Source: Crambe crambe (lineage: Eukaryota; Porifera; Demospongiae; Poecilosclerida; Crambeidae). From it: a stretch of DNA of 64,000 bases. The notes under the pieces were generated by a model. The model searched no databases. It was not told the DNA's origin and saw only the letters and a program-made list of their open reading frames with translations. The position numbers and the translations under genes were made by a program. Below, piece by piece: positions 54,045 to 63,248 of the stretch (its first letter is position 1; the number at the start of each line of letters is the position of its first letter). The stretch covers positions 3,118,404 to 3,182,403 of the forward strand of contig OZ004597.1 in assembly GCA_963924555.1 (NCBI GenBank), written 5' to 3'.

Positions 54045-56902
54045 GCAGGATGAGGAAAAGGCTCTAGGCTATAAAGAGTCACTGGAACACTTTCTAGAAG
54101 TCTGTGTCACTTTCATAACCTACTGGAGCTCTGCACCTTCCTTTCCTCCGAAATCCACCCTGCACCAGCCAATGGTGGACATCTTCAATGCCTACATCCA
54201 GAGCAAACTATCAGCTCCAAATGGCTGGAGAGTGACTCTTCCTAAGGACGAGGAGATCATCGACATAGAGGAAGATGACAGAGAGGCTTATGCTGATGAA
54301 CTTTCAAGCATTGGCTGTATAGCACGCACCATAGCCAGCCATAGCTTACCTCTCCTTGTCAGTCTGTTAGAAGAATGCTCCAAGCAATATCTCCAACTTT
54401 TCCTCCTGATTCAACATGACCCATCAATTCTCGTTACAAATCAAAATCACTTGGACATTCTACACGAGGATTTGCATTGGTTGGTTATGATTGCCGGCTT
54501 CACACTCTGTGATATAGTCCGTGGGGAAATGGTCCAGATCCCCACAGAACTAATGAGATTCTCCATAACTTGTTACCAGGATTCAGAAAAGCGAGGAGAA
54601 ACAAAGAAACTCGATTTTGACAGGAATGTGGCAGCATTGGTTCTTGATGCCAATGTAGCTGGTGATGATCTAAGGGTGGAGTTAATGAAACTGGACTCAG
54701 TTACAAGTCTTGTTTTTTCTGTCTGTCGGCTTTGTGTGCTCGAGAAGCAGTTCATCTCGCAAGGGTTACTGGATTTGCTGAGTCCGCAGCTTTGTGAGAC
54801 GACAGTGTGGTGTCTCTCCAGGATCACGGAGCCATACGTCATGTTCAGAGAGGATATCTATCAACAGGTATTGTATTTCAGTGTACTCTGAACCCCAAAT
54901 AGAATCAGCATGGGTAATGGGTAATTCAGTTTGTGTTAAACTGGAACCTAGAACAGGATTTTTGTTTGAGAATTTGCATACCTCACCACTTTTATTATCA
55001 AAATGAGCCTTTTCTTGACATATCCATCAAAATTAACAAGGACTGGTCCCAAATGTTATGACAACTTCTGACTAAGTACTGTTGTGCACTTGCAGGTAAG
55101 CCTTCCATTGGTGGCTGCCTTTGGTAAGGGGAGTGAGTCAGGTCGATGGTTGACTGCTTTCCTGGTGGACAAGGTGGCCTTTAACATGTCCGTGTGGTCA
55201 TCAGAGGAGAACCTCTCCCTGGTCACCATACAACTTCTCCAGAGCATTGTCAAGTCACAACTGAGGTGAGTGTAGGTTCCCCAGTCCTGTGTTACACCTT
55301 GGGGGTGGGGGGGGGGGGGGGGGCTGAGTTAGGGATCCTCCCTTTTGTAGTCAGGTTAGTGTCCTGTAGCCCCACCTTCCATATCGTAGGTAGGGACCCT
55401 CCCTCTTCGCTATTCTCAGTCTCGTGAGTGTAGGGTTCCCCATGCAGTCAGGTTAGTGTCCTGTGGGGACAGGAGCCCCACCTTCCATATTGGAGGTGAT
55501 GCTGGGTTAGGTTTCCTTGCTGTTCTCAGTCATGTGAGTGTAGGAGCACACAATGTATTATAGACAGAGTCATGTACACACAGTCATAGACCCTCCTATG
55601 TTGTAGGGCTGAAGTGTGTATTCAGTGTGATGTGCTGTGGACCCTGATGCATAGCTTCTCCAGTGGGAGTGGCTCGTTCCTGTCCTTGCCTCCTCGAGTG
55701 CAGAAAGGGTTGATGGGGAGTTTGGTGATGTGTGCCGTGGGAGAGAAAAAGAAAATATTCCTCACAGAAGTAAGTGGATTCATTTAAGTATTACGTATGT
55801 GAAGTTTTAATGGGCTTTGCAAAAGTTGAACCATTACGACAAATGTGACAGTCTCATATTAATATTGTTCTGTTTCGCTTTAATGTCAGTTGTGTGTTCT
55901 ACTATCTCTACACTAAATTTCCATACCATGGCCACTAGTAGTCATGAGTTATGTGAGCCAAAGTTGGCCACATCTAATATTTGATTTCTACCACAAATAC
56001 TAAATCTGTGAAATTTGCAGCTGTAAGGTGACTGTATGTTGCTACCAATTGTGAATGAACATACTTTTCTTCTTTTCAGTTGCTCCAATCTTTCCAAACA
56101 CGGTTCCTGTCCTTAGTGCAGTCTCCTGAGTTTCGGACGCACTATAGCGAGTTGGACACAAAGTGGGCCCTGCTGACCGTGCTGGAGCCCATGTGTGGAC
56201 TGGCTGGCTGCATTAAGATGGTCTATGTCAAGGAGTTCTTTGACTTCCTGTACCCCATTCTCCGGACGTGTGTGTCCTTACTGGAGCTGTACTGTGGCAT
56301 GGCTGATGTAGTGGCCGTCATCTTGGAACTGTTTTCGTTAGTGGCTGAAAATTACATCGTATTTTTGGATCAGGTACACAATAATTATCATGTTCTGTTT
56401 GCCACAGACATAATAATGTAATAGTACATAATGATGATTCAGTGATGTGCTTGGCTGCACTATTTGAGATATCTATTATTGTCCTAAGCTTTAGTGACCT
56501 CAATGGTTGTATGGCTCACACTTGCTACACAGTATGTATTTACTCTCTTATTATTCTCATGCAGACTAATTGTACTAAGTTATATGAAGTGTGCCTCAGT
56601 CTAATCCAGATTTATGCCAAATGTAATACAGGTAAGTTAAGCGGTGACATGTCTATCATGTGTACTCTTTATACAATCCACCCCTTGCAGGCAAGTATAG
56701 CAAGTTGGGTCTGGCAGAAGAAGAACAATGTGAAGACTTGCTTCTTTTCATGAAGTTACTTTCCCACCTCACCACTAAGGACTTTCTTGACTTTGCTCCC
56801 AAGGAGACGACCAGGAGTGACCTCCCTGATGTGAAGCCAGTAGACGTGGTGGTGACAGGTATCAGCATTGTGCTGCCACTCATGAGTGAAGAAACATTGA
56901 AG
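50834..56902 (+). CDS. XPO4: Exportin-4, first 12 exons (959 codons); C-terminus not present in window
   Basis: Karyopherin-beta that exports eIF5A and SMAD3 and imports SOX factors in mammals. Exons: 50834-50884, 50975-51080, 51973-52259, 52314-52421, 52907-53334, 53682-53853, 54049-54867, 55096-55265, 55607-55769, 56080-56373, 56565-56631, 56691-56902. Landmarks matching human: FMGLRKSKLPYSACKFIL, REAIIREWPIL, EDDREAYADELSSIG, LHEDLHWLVMIAGF, NMSVWSSEENLS, LEPMCGLAG, EEEQCEDLLLFMKLL and GISIVLPLMSEETLK. Human XPO4 has about 235 more residues after that last point, and none is found before 64000. Exon 12 ends in phase 0 at a good GTATGT donor; read-through would stop after VCM. Exon 6 is taken from 53682 (after AATAG), the only acceptor that keeps the frame. 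The exon-3 donor GTGCGT is unusual. Confidence 0.94.
52440..52870. repeat. Minisatellite in XPO4 intron 4
   Basis: About ten irregular copies of ATTCTTATTAGAGAAATGTT plus CTCTATAATTATGGAGGT fill most of the intron before the exon at 52907. Confidence 0.85.
53370..53445. repeat. GTGTCCTGATAAG short array in XPO4 intron 5
   Basis: Four copies of TGTCCTGATAAGA or a close variant, related to the TGTCCTGATTAG array at 31557-31760. Confidence 0.7.
53969..54040. repeat. (CT)n microsatellite at the 3' splice site of XPO4 exon 7
   Basis: About 36 CT units end eight bases before the exon-7 acceptor (ATATGCAG), so they form its polypyrimidine tract. Confidence 0.95.
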
Positions 56903-57547
56903 GTATGTATGTAGGATACAAAAGGTAGTTAGTATTACCTTATAAGGTAAGATATTTTTTAGCCATACAATATCATAATTATCAACGTGTGTATTAATTT
57001 ATCATCATGGTTACTATGGTTATCGTACTATAAAAGCGTGCGCACAGGTTGATGAAATAACATCTCCGCGATACAATAGTAACCTTCTGTACTATCAAGG
57101 TAAGAATTTATAGTTGGGGCTCAGGATTTAGACAGAGGAATGAGTACGAATAAGAAGCTACATTATAAAAACAGGAGTGTGTACTTTATATGTTCCCTGT
57201 TTAAACAGTATAAGTATGCAGTTTATACCTTACTGTATACAGAGAGCATTCCTTTAATATGCTTTCATTTTTAGATTGTAGGAACCTTACTCATGGGACA
57301 TGGCTATTTCATATTGCATGGTTAACGATAATGTGTGTGACTGCATATTGAGAAAAATGCTTATCTGTGTAGCTGCTATTCATATCAGCATGCTTGCTAT
57401 GCACATCTTTTATTGTTAATTAGTCATCCTGCTAAGTCATTGTGATGTCACTGATGACCTTTGAACTTACCTTTTTTGGATGTGTATAATAATATATAAT
57501 GATGTTCCAGGTAGAGTAGACACTAGATTATCTTATACTAAGCAGCC
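56903..57547. other. Region between the last visible XPO4 exon and the DUF4419 gene
   Basis: 645 bp, AT-rich. From 57001 on it is duplicated at 61355 onward (ATCATCATGGTTACTATGGT, GTGCGCACAGGTTGATGAAA), so it is the 5' flank of the duplicated DUF4419 unit. No further XPO4 exon could be found. An upstream untranslated exon of the DUF4419 gene is possible but unproven. Confidence 0.6.
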
Positions 57548-58630
57548 ATGACTACTTTTAAAGTTGATAAGGTTGAGAAGGCAACAGCAGTGCTGCCTAC
57601 AGCAGATGTACAAGAAGCCATTACCACAAAGATTGGTGTCAAGCCAGAGACCTGTTTCAAGTTCCCAGAGTCTCTTAGTCCTGTACACCGTGATGGTATC
57701 AAAAACTCGTTTGTTGGAGCTGTTCATACTGCTTACAACACTCACTATCCTCTGGTCCTAAGTCCTGACATGATCTGGCAGTGTGTGGCACAGGGATTTG
57801 CCATCCACGTCAACAAAAATGCCGAGAAACTGAGACACCTTTTTGTTGCTCACGAAGGAAAGAAGGTAATAGAAGTGAGAGTCGATCATTTCCAGAAAGG
57901 TTCCCCCACTAACGACTGGGAGGGGGCTCTTGGACTGTTTTCAGAAGAAATACGAAAGAATATCGGTGATGACATCCACAGCTTGCTTACCCCAGAATTC
58001 TCTACAACTGGACCAGTAGAGAAGGCAGCAGCTCAAGTGGTGATGATGGATGCCTTCAAGGAATACTTCAGTTATTATGCCATGACACTGTGTGGAATTC
58101 CAGAGATAACACTCGAAGGATCTGTGGAAGATTGGAAGAAGTTATATGACAAGACACTCGGTTTGGCCAAGTTCGATCTTCAGTGGTGGGTGGATGCTGT
58201 CGAGCCTGTTCTTAAGGAGTTTGTAAATGCAGCCTCTGGGAAGATCAACAAAGACTTTTGGCAATCTATCTACAAAATCTCTGGTGGCTCAGGAGGGCCA
58301 TATATAACTGGTTGGATCATCACTCTGTTTCCTTATCTTGGGCGTAGCTTAGAGAACATGTCTCCCAACGGCTACCTTAAAGATTGGAGTCCTTCAAAAT
58401 CACGACCTTTTGGTGGTATCACTACTGCATCTTTTCCTCGTGGCTCTGTTTCCACTCCTTTCAAGTGGTTGTATTTCAGTGAAGAGTACGACATGTACTT
58501 CTATGCTGGCTTCATGGGAGTAGGTCAGGACCAGAAATCACTGGCCATCAGACCTGTGATAGGATGGGCAGTAGTGGACAAGGAAGAAGAAGAGAAAGCC
58601 AAGATGCAAGCAAGGAGGGGTTTTTGGTGA
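57548..58630 (+). CDS. DUF4419-domain protein, intact intronless copy, 360 aa
   Basis: Single open frame without introns, unlike its multi-exon neighbours. It matches the DUF4419 family, which occurs in fungi, bacteria and scattered invertebrates and whose function is unknown. Family features from memory: HYPLVLSPDMIWQCVAQGF near 65-83, HVNKNAEKLRHLFV, FQKGSPTNDWEGALGLFSEE, FSTTGPVEKAAAQVVMMDAF, CGIPEITLEGSVEDW, WQSIYKISGGSGGPYITGWI and a C-terminal SEEYDMYFYAGFMGVGQD. It appears to cover the whole domain and no signal peptide or membrane segment is evident. It starts at the ATG of ACAGCCATGACTAC-like context (AGCAGCCATG). The flanking sequence is duplicated downstream. Lack of introns and patchy family distribution are compatible with horizontal acquisition or retrocopying, but neither is shown here. 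Confidence 0.85.
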   Translation: MTTFKVDKVEKATAVLPTADVQEAITTKIGVKPETCFKFPESLSPVHRDGIKNSFVGAVHTAYNTHYPLVLSPDMIWQCVAQGFAIHVNKNAEKLRHLFVAHEGKKVIEVRVDHFQKGSPTNDWEGALGLFSEEIRKNIGDDIHSLLTPEFSTTGPVEKAAAQVVMMDAFKEYFSYYAMTLCGIPEITLEGSVEDWKKLYDKTLGLAKFDLQWWVDAVEPVLKEFVNAASGKINKDFWQSIYKISGGSGGPYITGWIITLFPYLGRSLENMSPNGYLKDWSPSKSRPFGGITTASFPRGSVSTPFKWLYFSEEYDMYFYAGFMGVGQDQKSLAIRPVIGWAVVDKEEEEKAKMQARRGFW

Positions 58631-58920
58631 TATTCAACATAACTGAACCATAACTATTTTGATCTGCACGCTACTCTTGTCAGTTTATATCACATTTTAA
58701 ATACATATTTATGAGTAATTGGGAACAAGTGCAAGCCCCACGATATATACGATGTACCGTATGGCTTTAATTTTTAATTTGACAGGATATAATTTCGCAG
58801 TTTTGCTCTAAACCACCAATTGACCTTTTGACTTCCAGTGTAGTCAGCCACACAATAGTCAGAGTTTAGGATTCAGAGTTCATGGCCTTACAGAGTTCAT
58901 GACCTTATGTGTAACACTTG

Positions 58921-59877
58921 TATCAGAGAGTGCGGTCTCTATGTAGGGATGACTCGGACGGCCGCGCACACCGCCTATAGACTAATACTAAAGTGAAATT
59001 CTAGTTCCCCCACTTAGACCTAACAAAAGCTACTGTGAATGATTATCCAGCCTACTAGAGCCTACTACAATGTGCAGACCAAGTTTCAGGACCAGGGAGC
59101 TTACCATTTCAGAAATGCGGCAAGCAGGTAAATCGCTGGATCCTTCTTCTTCTTCTCTATCAGAGAGTGCGGTAGCACTCTCTATGTAGGGATGACTCGG
59201 ACGGCCGCGCGCGCCGCCTATAGACTAATACAAAAGAGAAATTCTAGTTCCCCCACTTACACCTAACAAAAGCTACTGTGAATGATTATCCAGCCTACTA
59301 GAGCCTACTACAATGTGCAGACCAAGTTTCAGGACCAGGGAGCGTACCGTTTCAGAAATACGGCAAGCAGGTAAATCGCTATATTCTTCTTCTTCTCTAT
59401 CAGAGAGTGCGGTAGCACTCTCTATGTAGGGATGACTCGGACGGCCGCACGCGCCGCCTATAGACTAATACTAAAGTGAAATTCTAGTTCCCCCACTTAG
59501 ACCTAACAAAAGCTACTGTGAATGATTATCCAGCCTACTAGAGCCTACTACAATATGCAGAGCAAGTTTCAGGACCAGGGAGCTTACCGTTTCAGAAATA
59601 CGGCAAGCAGGTAAATCACTATATTCTTCTTCTTCTCTATCAGAGAGTGCGGTAGCACTCTCTATGTAGGGATGACTCGGACGGCCGCACGCGCCGCCTA
59701 TAGACTAATACAAAAGAGAAATTCTAGTTCCCCCACTTAGACCTAACAAAAGCTATTGTGAATGATTATCCAGCCTACTAGAGCCTACTACAATGTGCAG
59801 ACCAAGTTTCAGGACCAGGGAGCTTACCGTTTCAGAAATACGGCAAGCAGGTAAATCGCTGGATTCTTCTTCTTCTC
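58921..59877. repeat. 240-bp satellite, four tandem copies
   Basis: Copies begin at 58921, 59158, 59398 and 59638 (237 then 240 bp periods) and are about 95% alike. Each starts with a hairpin AGAGAGTGC-GGTA-GCACTCTCT (incomplete in copy 1), then ATGTAGGGATGACTCGGACG and GCCGCGCGCGCCGCC, and ends in TTCTTCTTCTCTAT. The GC-rich CpG-containing core stands out from the AT-rich background. Confidence 0.95.
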
Positions 59878-60395
59878 TATTATTATTCTTCTTATTATTA
59901 TTCTTCTTAGACAACCATATCTCTCGAACCACTCAAGCTACAGCTATGATTTCTGGACAAATCCACTCCAAATTCTACGAACTACGATCTTTTCTACTCG
60001 TTGATCCTCGAAAGAGTCCATGAAAAAAGAGACACTATGGAGCACAACACTCGACTAATTCAATTAGGAAGCCATCTTTTCTATAATACACATGCGCGTG
60101 TATTTGATATCTAATTATTCAAAATTATAATATTACTCAGCTATCTAGCTAGCTAGCTAGCTCTAGATAATGGACTGCACTATCGACTCGGGGATTTTAG
60201 ATTTACCAATCCAGCTACCGGTAGACTCTATTTCAGCATCTTCGACCTCCAAGTATTGCTCAACAATAACACAACACTTTGACTTGTTGCTATGTATTGG
60301 AGAACTATTCTTCTTCCATCTGTCCCCTGCATAGAAGAATGAACTCTATACATAGCTAAAACCATAAAAGAGAGGAAAAAAGACCAGGAACAAGT
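59878..60395. repeat. Left copy of ~500-bp direct duplication
   Basis: Begins with TTATTATTCTTCTT repeats, then GACAACCATATCTCTCGAAC ... GATCCTCGAAAGAGTC and runs to GACCAGGAACAAGT. The same string of words recurs at 60690-61247. It contains CACATGCGCGTG and CTAGCTAGCTAGCTAG. Short open frames across it are not credible genes. Confidence 0.85.
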
Positions 60396-60690
60396 AAGGG
60401 AAAAAGCATTTCGTGAAATGAAAAAAGATGTAGGGATGACCACTGCTCAAAAAAGTAAGGAAACAAGGATGGAAATGGGGATCAATCTTTATTCTGTATA
60501 TCCAGCCAACAATCCCTACATATACGTATATTACTGCACTATAATCTGAAGCTACCCGACGTATATGTAGGGATTGTTGGCTGGATATACAGAATAAAGA
60601 TTGATCCCCATTTCCATCCTTGTTTCCTTACTTTTTTGAGCAGTGGTCATCCCTACATTTTTTTTCATTTCACGAAATGCTTTTTCCCTT
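60396..60690. repeat. 295-bp near-perfect fold-back (palindrome)
   Basis: Arms of about 131 bp (60396-60526 and 60559-60690), nearly perfect inverses, with a spacer of about 32 bp. Outer ends AAGGGAAAAAGCATTTCG and CGAAATGCTTTTTCCCTT. It lies exactly between the two copies of the flanking direct duplication. It could be an inserted fold-back element or the product of the duplication event. Confidence 0.92.
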
Positions 60691-61247
60691 ATTATTATTA
60701 TTATTATTATTATTATTCTTCTTCTTAGACAACCATATCTCTCGAACCACTCAAGCTACACCTATGATTTCTGGACAAATCCACTCCAAATTCTACGAAC
60801 TACGATCTTTTCTACTCGTTGATCCTCGAAAGAGTCGATGAAAAAGGAGACACTACGGAGCACAGCACTCGACTAATTTAATTAGGAAGCCATCTTTTCT
60901 ATAATACGCATGCGCATGTATTTGATATCCAATTATTCGAAATTATAATATTACTCAGCTGTCTCTAGCTAGCTAGCTAGCTAGCTCTAGCTCTGGATAA
61001 TGATGATGATAGACTACTGTATCGATTCGGGGATTTAGATTCACCACGGTGGACTCTATTTCAGCATCTTCGACCTCCAAGTATGGCTCAACAAAACACA
61101 ACACCTTGACTCGATAATGATTGGGCTGGTATGCTATTGGAGAACTATTGGAGAACTTCTTTCATCTGTCTCTGCATACACATAGAAGAATGAACTCTAA
61201 TTATAGCTAAAACCATAAAAGAGGAAAAAAGACCAGGAACAAGTAAA
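60691..61247. repeat. Right copy of ~500-bp direct duplication
   Basis: Begins with (TTA)n CTTCTTCTTAGACAACC and follows the left copy at 59878-60395 to GACCAGGAACAAGTAAA, with small insertions (for example near 61000-61030 and 61100-61150). It abuts the DUF4419 3' remnant. Confidence 0.85.
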
Positions 61248-61354
61248 GGCAGTAGTGGACAAGGAAGAAGAAGAGAAAGCCAAGATGCAAGCAAGGAGGG
61301 GTTTTTGGTGATATTCAACATAACTGAACCATAGCTATTTTGATCTGCATGCTA
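61248..61354 (+). pseudogene. 3'-end remnant of a third DUF4419 copy
   Basis: 107 bp nearly identical to 58567-58674: the last 21 codons (AVVDKEEEEKAKMQARRGFW, stop) plus the start of the 3' flank, joined directly to the 5' flank of the next unit. This is the footprint expected if at least three tandem units once existed and one was mostly deleted. Confidence 0.9.
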
Positions 61355-61800
61355 CATCATCATGGTTACTATGGTTATCGTATTGTAAAACCGTGCGCAC
61401 AGGTTGATGAAATAACATCTCCGAGATACAGTAGTAACCTTCTGTACTATCAAGGTTAGATTAGTGACTTCACCATTTAAGAACTTATAGTTGGGGCTCA
61501 GCATTTAGACAGAGGAATGAGTATGAATAAGAAAAGAACTATGAAGATGAAGAGGAAGAAGCTACATTGTAAAAATAAGAGTGTGTACTTTATACCAAAG
61601 GAATGTTCCCTGTAAATTATCTCATGTAGCTGCTATTCATATCAGCATGCTTGCTATGCACATCTTTTATTGTTATGAATTTAATTAAACATCCTGCTAC
61701 GTCATTGTGATGTCACTGATGACCTTTGAACTTACCTTTTTTGGAAGGTATATTAATTATATAATGATGTTGTAGGTAGATTATCTTATACTAAGTAGCC

Positions 61801-62875
61801 ATGATTACTTTTTGTAAGCAGTATGAACAGCTCCAACAAACGAGTTTTTGATACCATCACGGTGTACAGAGACTCTGGGAACTTGAAACAGGTCTTTGGC
61901 TTGACACCAATCTTTGTGGTAATGGCTTCTTGTACATCTGCTGTAGGCAGTGCTGCTGTTGCCTTCTCAACCTTATCAACTTTACACTCACTATCCTCTG
62001 GTCCTGAGTCCTGACATGATCTGGCAGTGTGTGGCACAGGGATTTGCCATCCACGTCAACAAAAATGCCGAGAAACTGAGACACCTTTTTGTTGCTCACA
62101 AAGGAAAGAAGGTAATAGAAGTGAGAGTCGATCATTTCCAGAAAGGTTCTCCCACTAACGACTGGGAGGGGGCCCTTGGACTGTTTTCAGAAGAAATACG
62201 AAAGAATATCAGTGATGACATCCACAGTTTGCTGACCCCAGAATTCTCTACAACTGGACCAGTAGAGAAGGCAGCAGCTCAAGTGGTGATGATGGATGCC
62301 TTCAAGGAATACTTCAGTTATTATGCCATGACACTGTGTGAATCCCAGAGATAACACTTGAAGGATCTGTGGAAGATTGGAAGAAGTTATATGACAAGAC
62401 ACTCGGTTTGGCCAAGTTCGATCTTCAGTGGTGGGTGGATGCTGTCGAGCCTGTTCTTAAGGAGTTTGTAAATGCAGCATCTGGGAAGATCAACAGAGAC
62501 TTTTGGCAATCTATCTACAAAATCTCTGGTGGCTCAGGAGGGCCATACATAACTGGTTGGATCATCACTCTGTTTCCTTATCTTGGACGTAGCTTGGAGA
62601 ACATGTCTCCCAATGGCTACCTTAAAGATTGGAGTCCCTCAAAATCAAGACCTTTTGATGGTGTCACTACCATCTCTTTTCCTCGTGGTTCGGTTTCCAC
62701 TCCTTTCAAGTGGTTGTATTTCAGTGAAGAGTACGACATGTACTTCTATGCTGGCTTCATGGGAGTAGGTCAGGACCAGAAGTCACAGGCCATCAGACCT
62801 GTGATAGGATGGGCAGTAGTGGACAAGGAGGAAGAAGAGAAAGCCAAGATGCAAGCAAGGAGGGGTTTTTGGTGA
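61801..62875 (+). pseudogene. DUF4419 copy 2, disabled by an internal inversion
   Basis: The second full-length unit (61355 to about 63140) matches unit 1 at about 95%. After ATGATTACTTTT, codons about 5-64 are present in reverse orientation (61813-61983), so the N-terminal part reads on the minus strand. From 61984 (ACACTCACTATCC) the order is normal again. A one-base loss and local change near 62340 (GTGTGAATCCCAGAG versus GTGTGGAATTCCAGAG) splits the remaining frame into 61950-62354 and 62369-62875. The inverted part also lacks 8 bp relative to copy 1. The C-terminal half (62369 on) is undamaged and very similar to copy 1, so loss of function looks recent. Confidence 0.9.
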
Positions 62876-63248
62876 TATTTTACAACATAACTGAACCATA
62901 ACTATTTTGATCTGCATGCTACTCTTGTCAGTTTATATCATATTTTGCTTGTAAATACATATTCATGAGTAATTGGGAACAAGTGCAAACCCCACGATGT
63001 ATCGTATGGCTTTAATTTTTAATTTGATGGGGATATAATTTGGCAGTTTTGCTCTAAACCACCAATTGACCTTTTGACTTCCAGTGTAGTCAGCCACACA
63101 ATAGTCAGAGTTTAGGATTCAGAGTTCATGACCTTACATCTTACATGTATGTTGGCTGTATTGTATCTATGAGAATCAAATCATGTGAATAAATTAAAAT
63201 AACTAACTAATCATAATATGTGCAACTAACTACTTTGACTCCTCTGTG
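62876..63248. other. 3' flank of DUF4419 copy 2
   Basis: To about 63140 this follows the 3' flank of copy 1 (58631-58906), including AGTCAGCCACACAATAGTCA. The rest, to the stop of the minus-strand gene at 63249, is unique AT-rich sequence. Confidence 0.7.

Noticed and set aside
59793-60841. Two similar 73-76 codon frames in the duplicated region near 60 kb
   Set aside because: They share ISRTTQA and HSKFYELRSF because the DNA is directly repeated. They lie across TTA/CTT runs, lack partners and have no recognisable domain.
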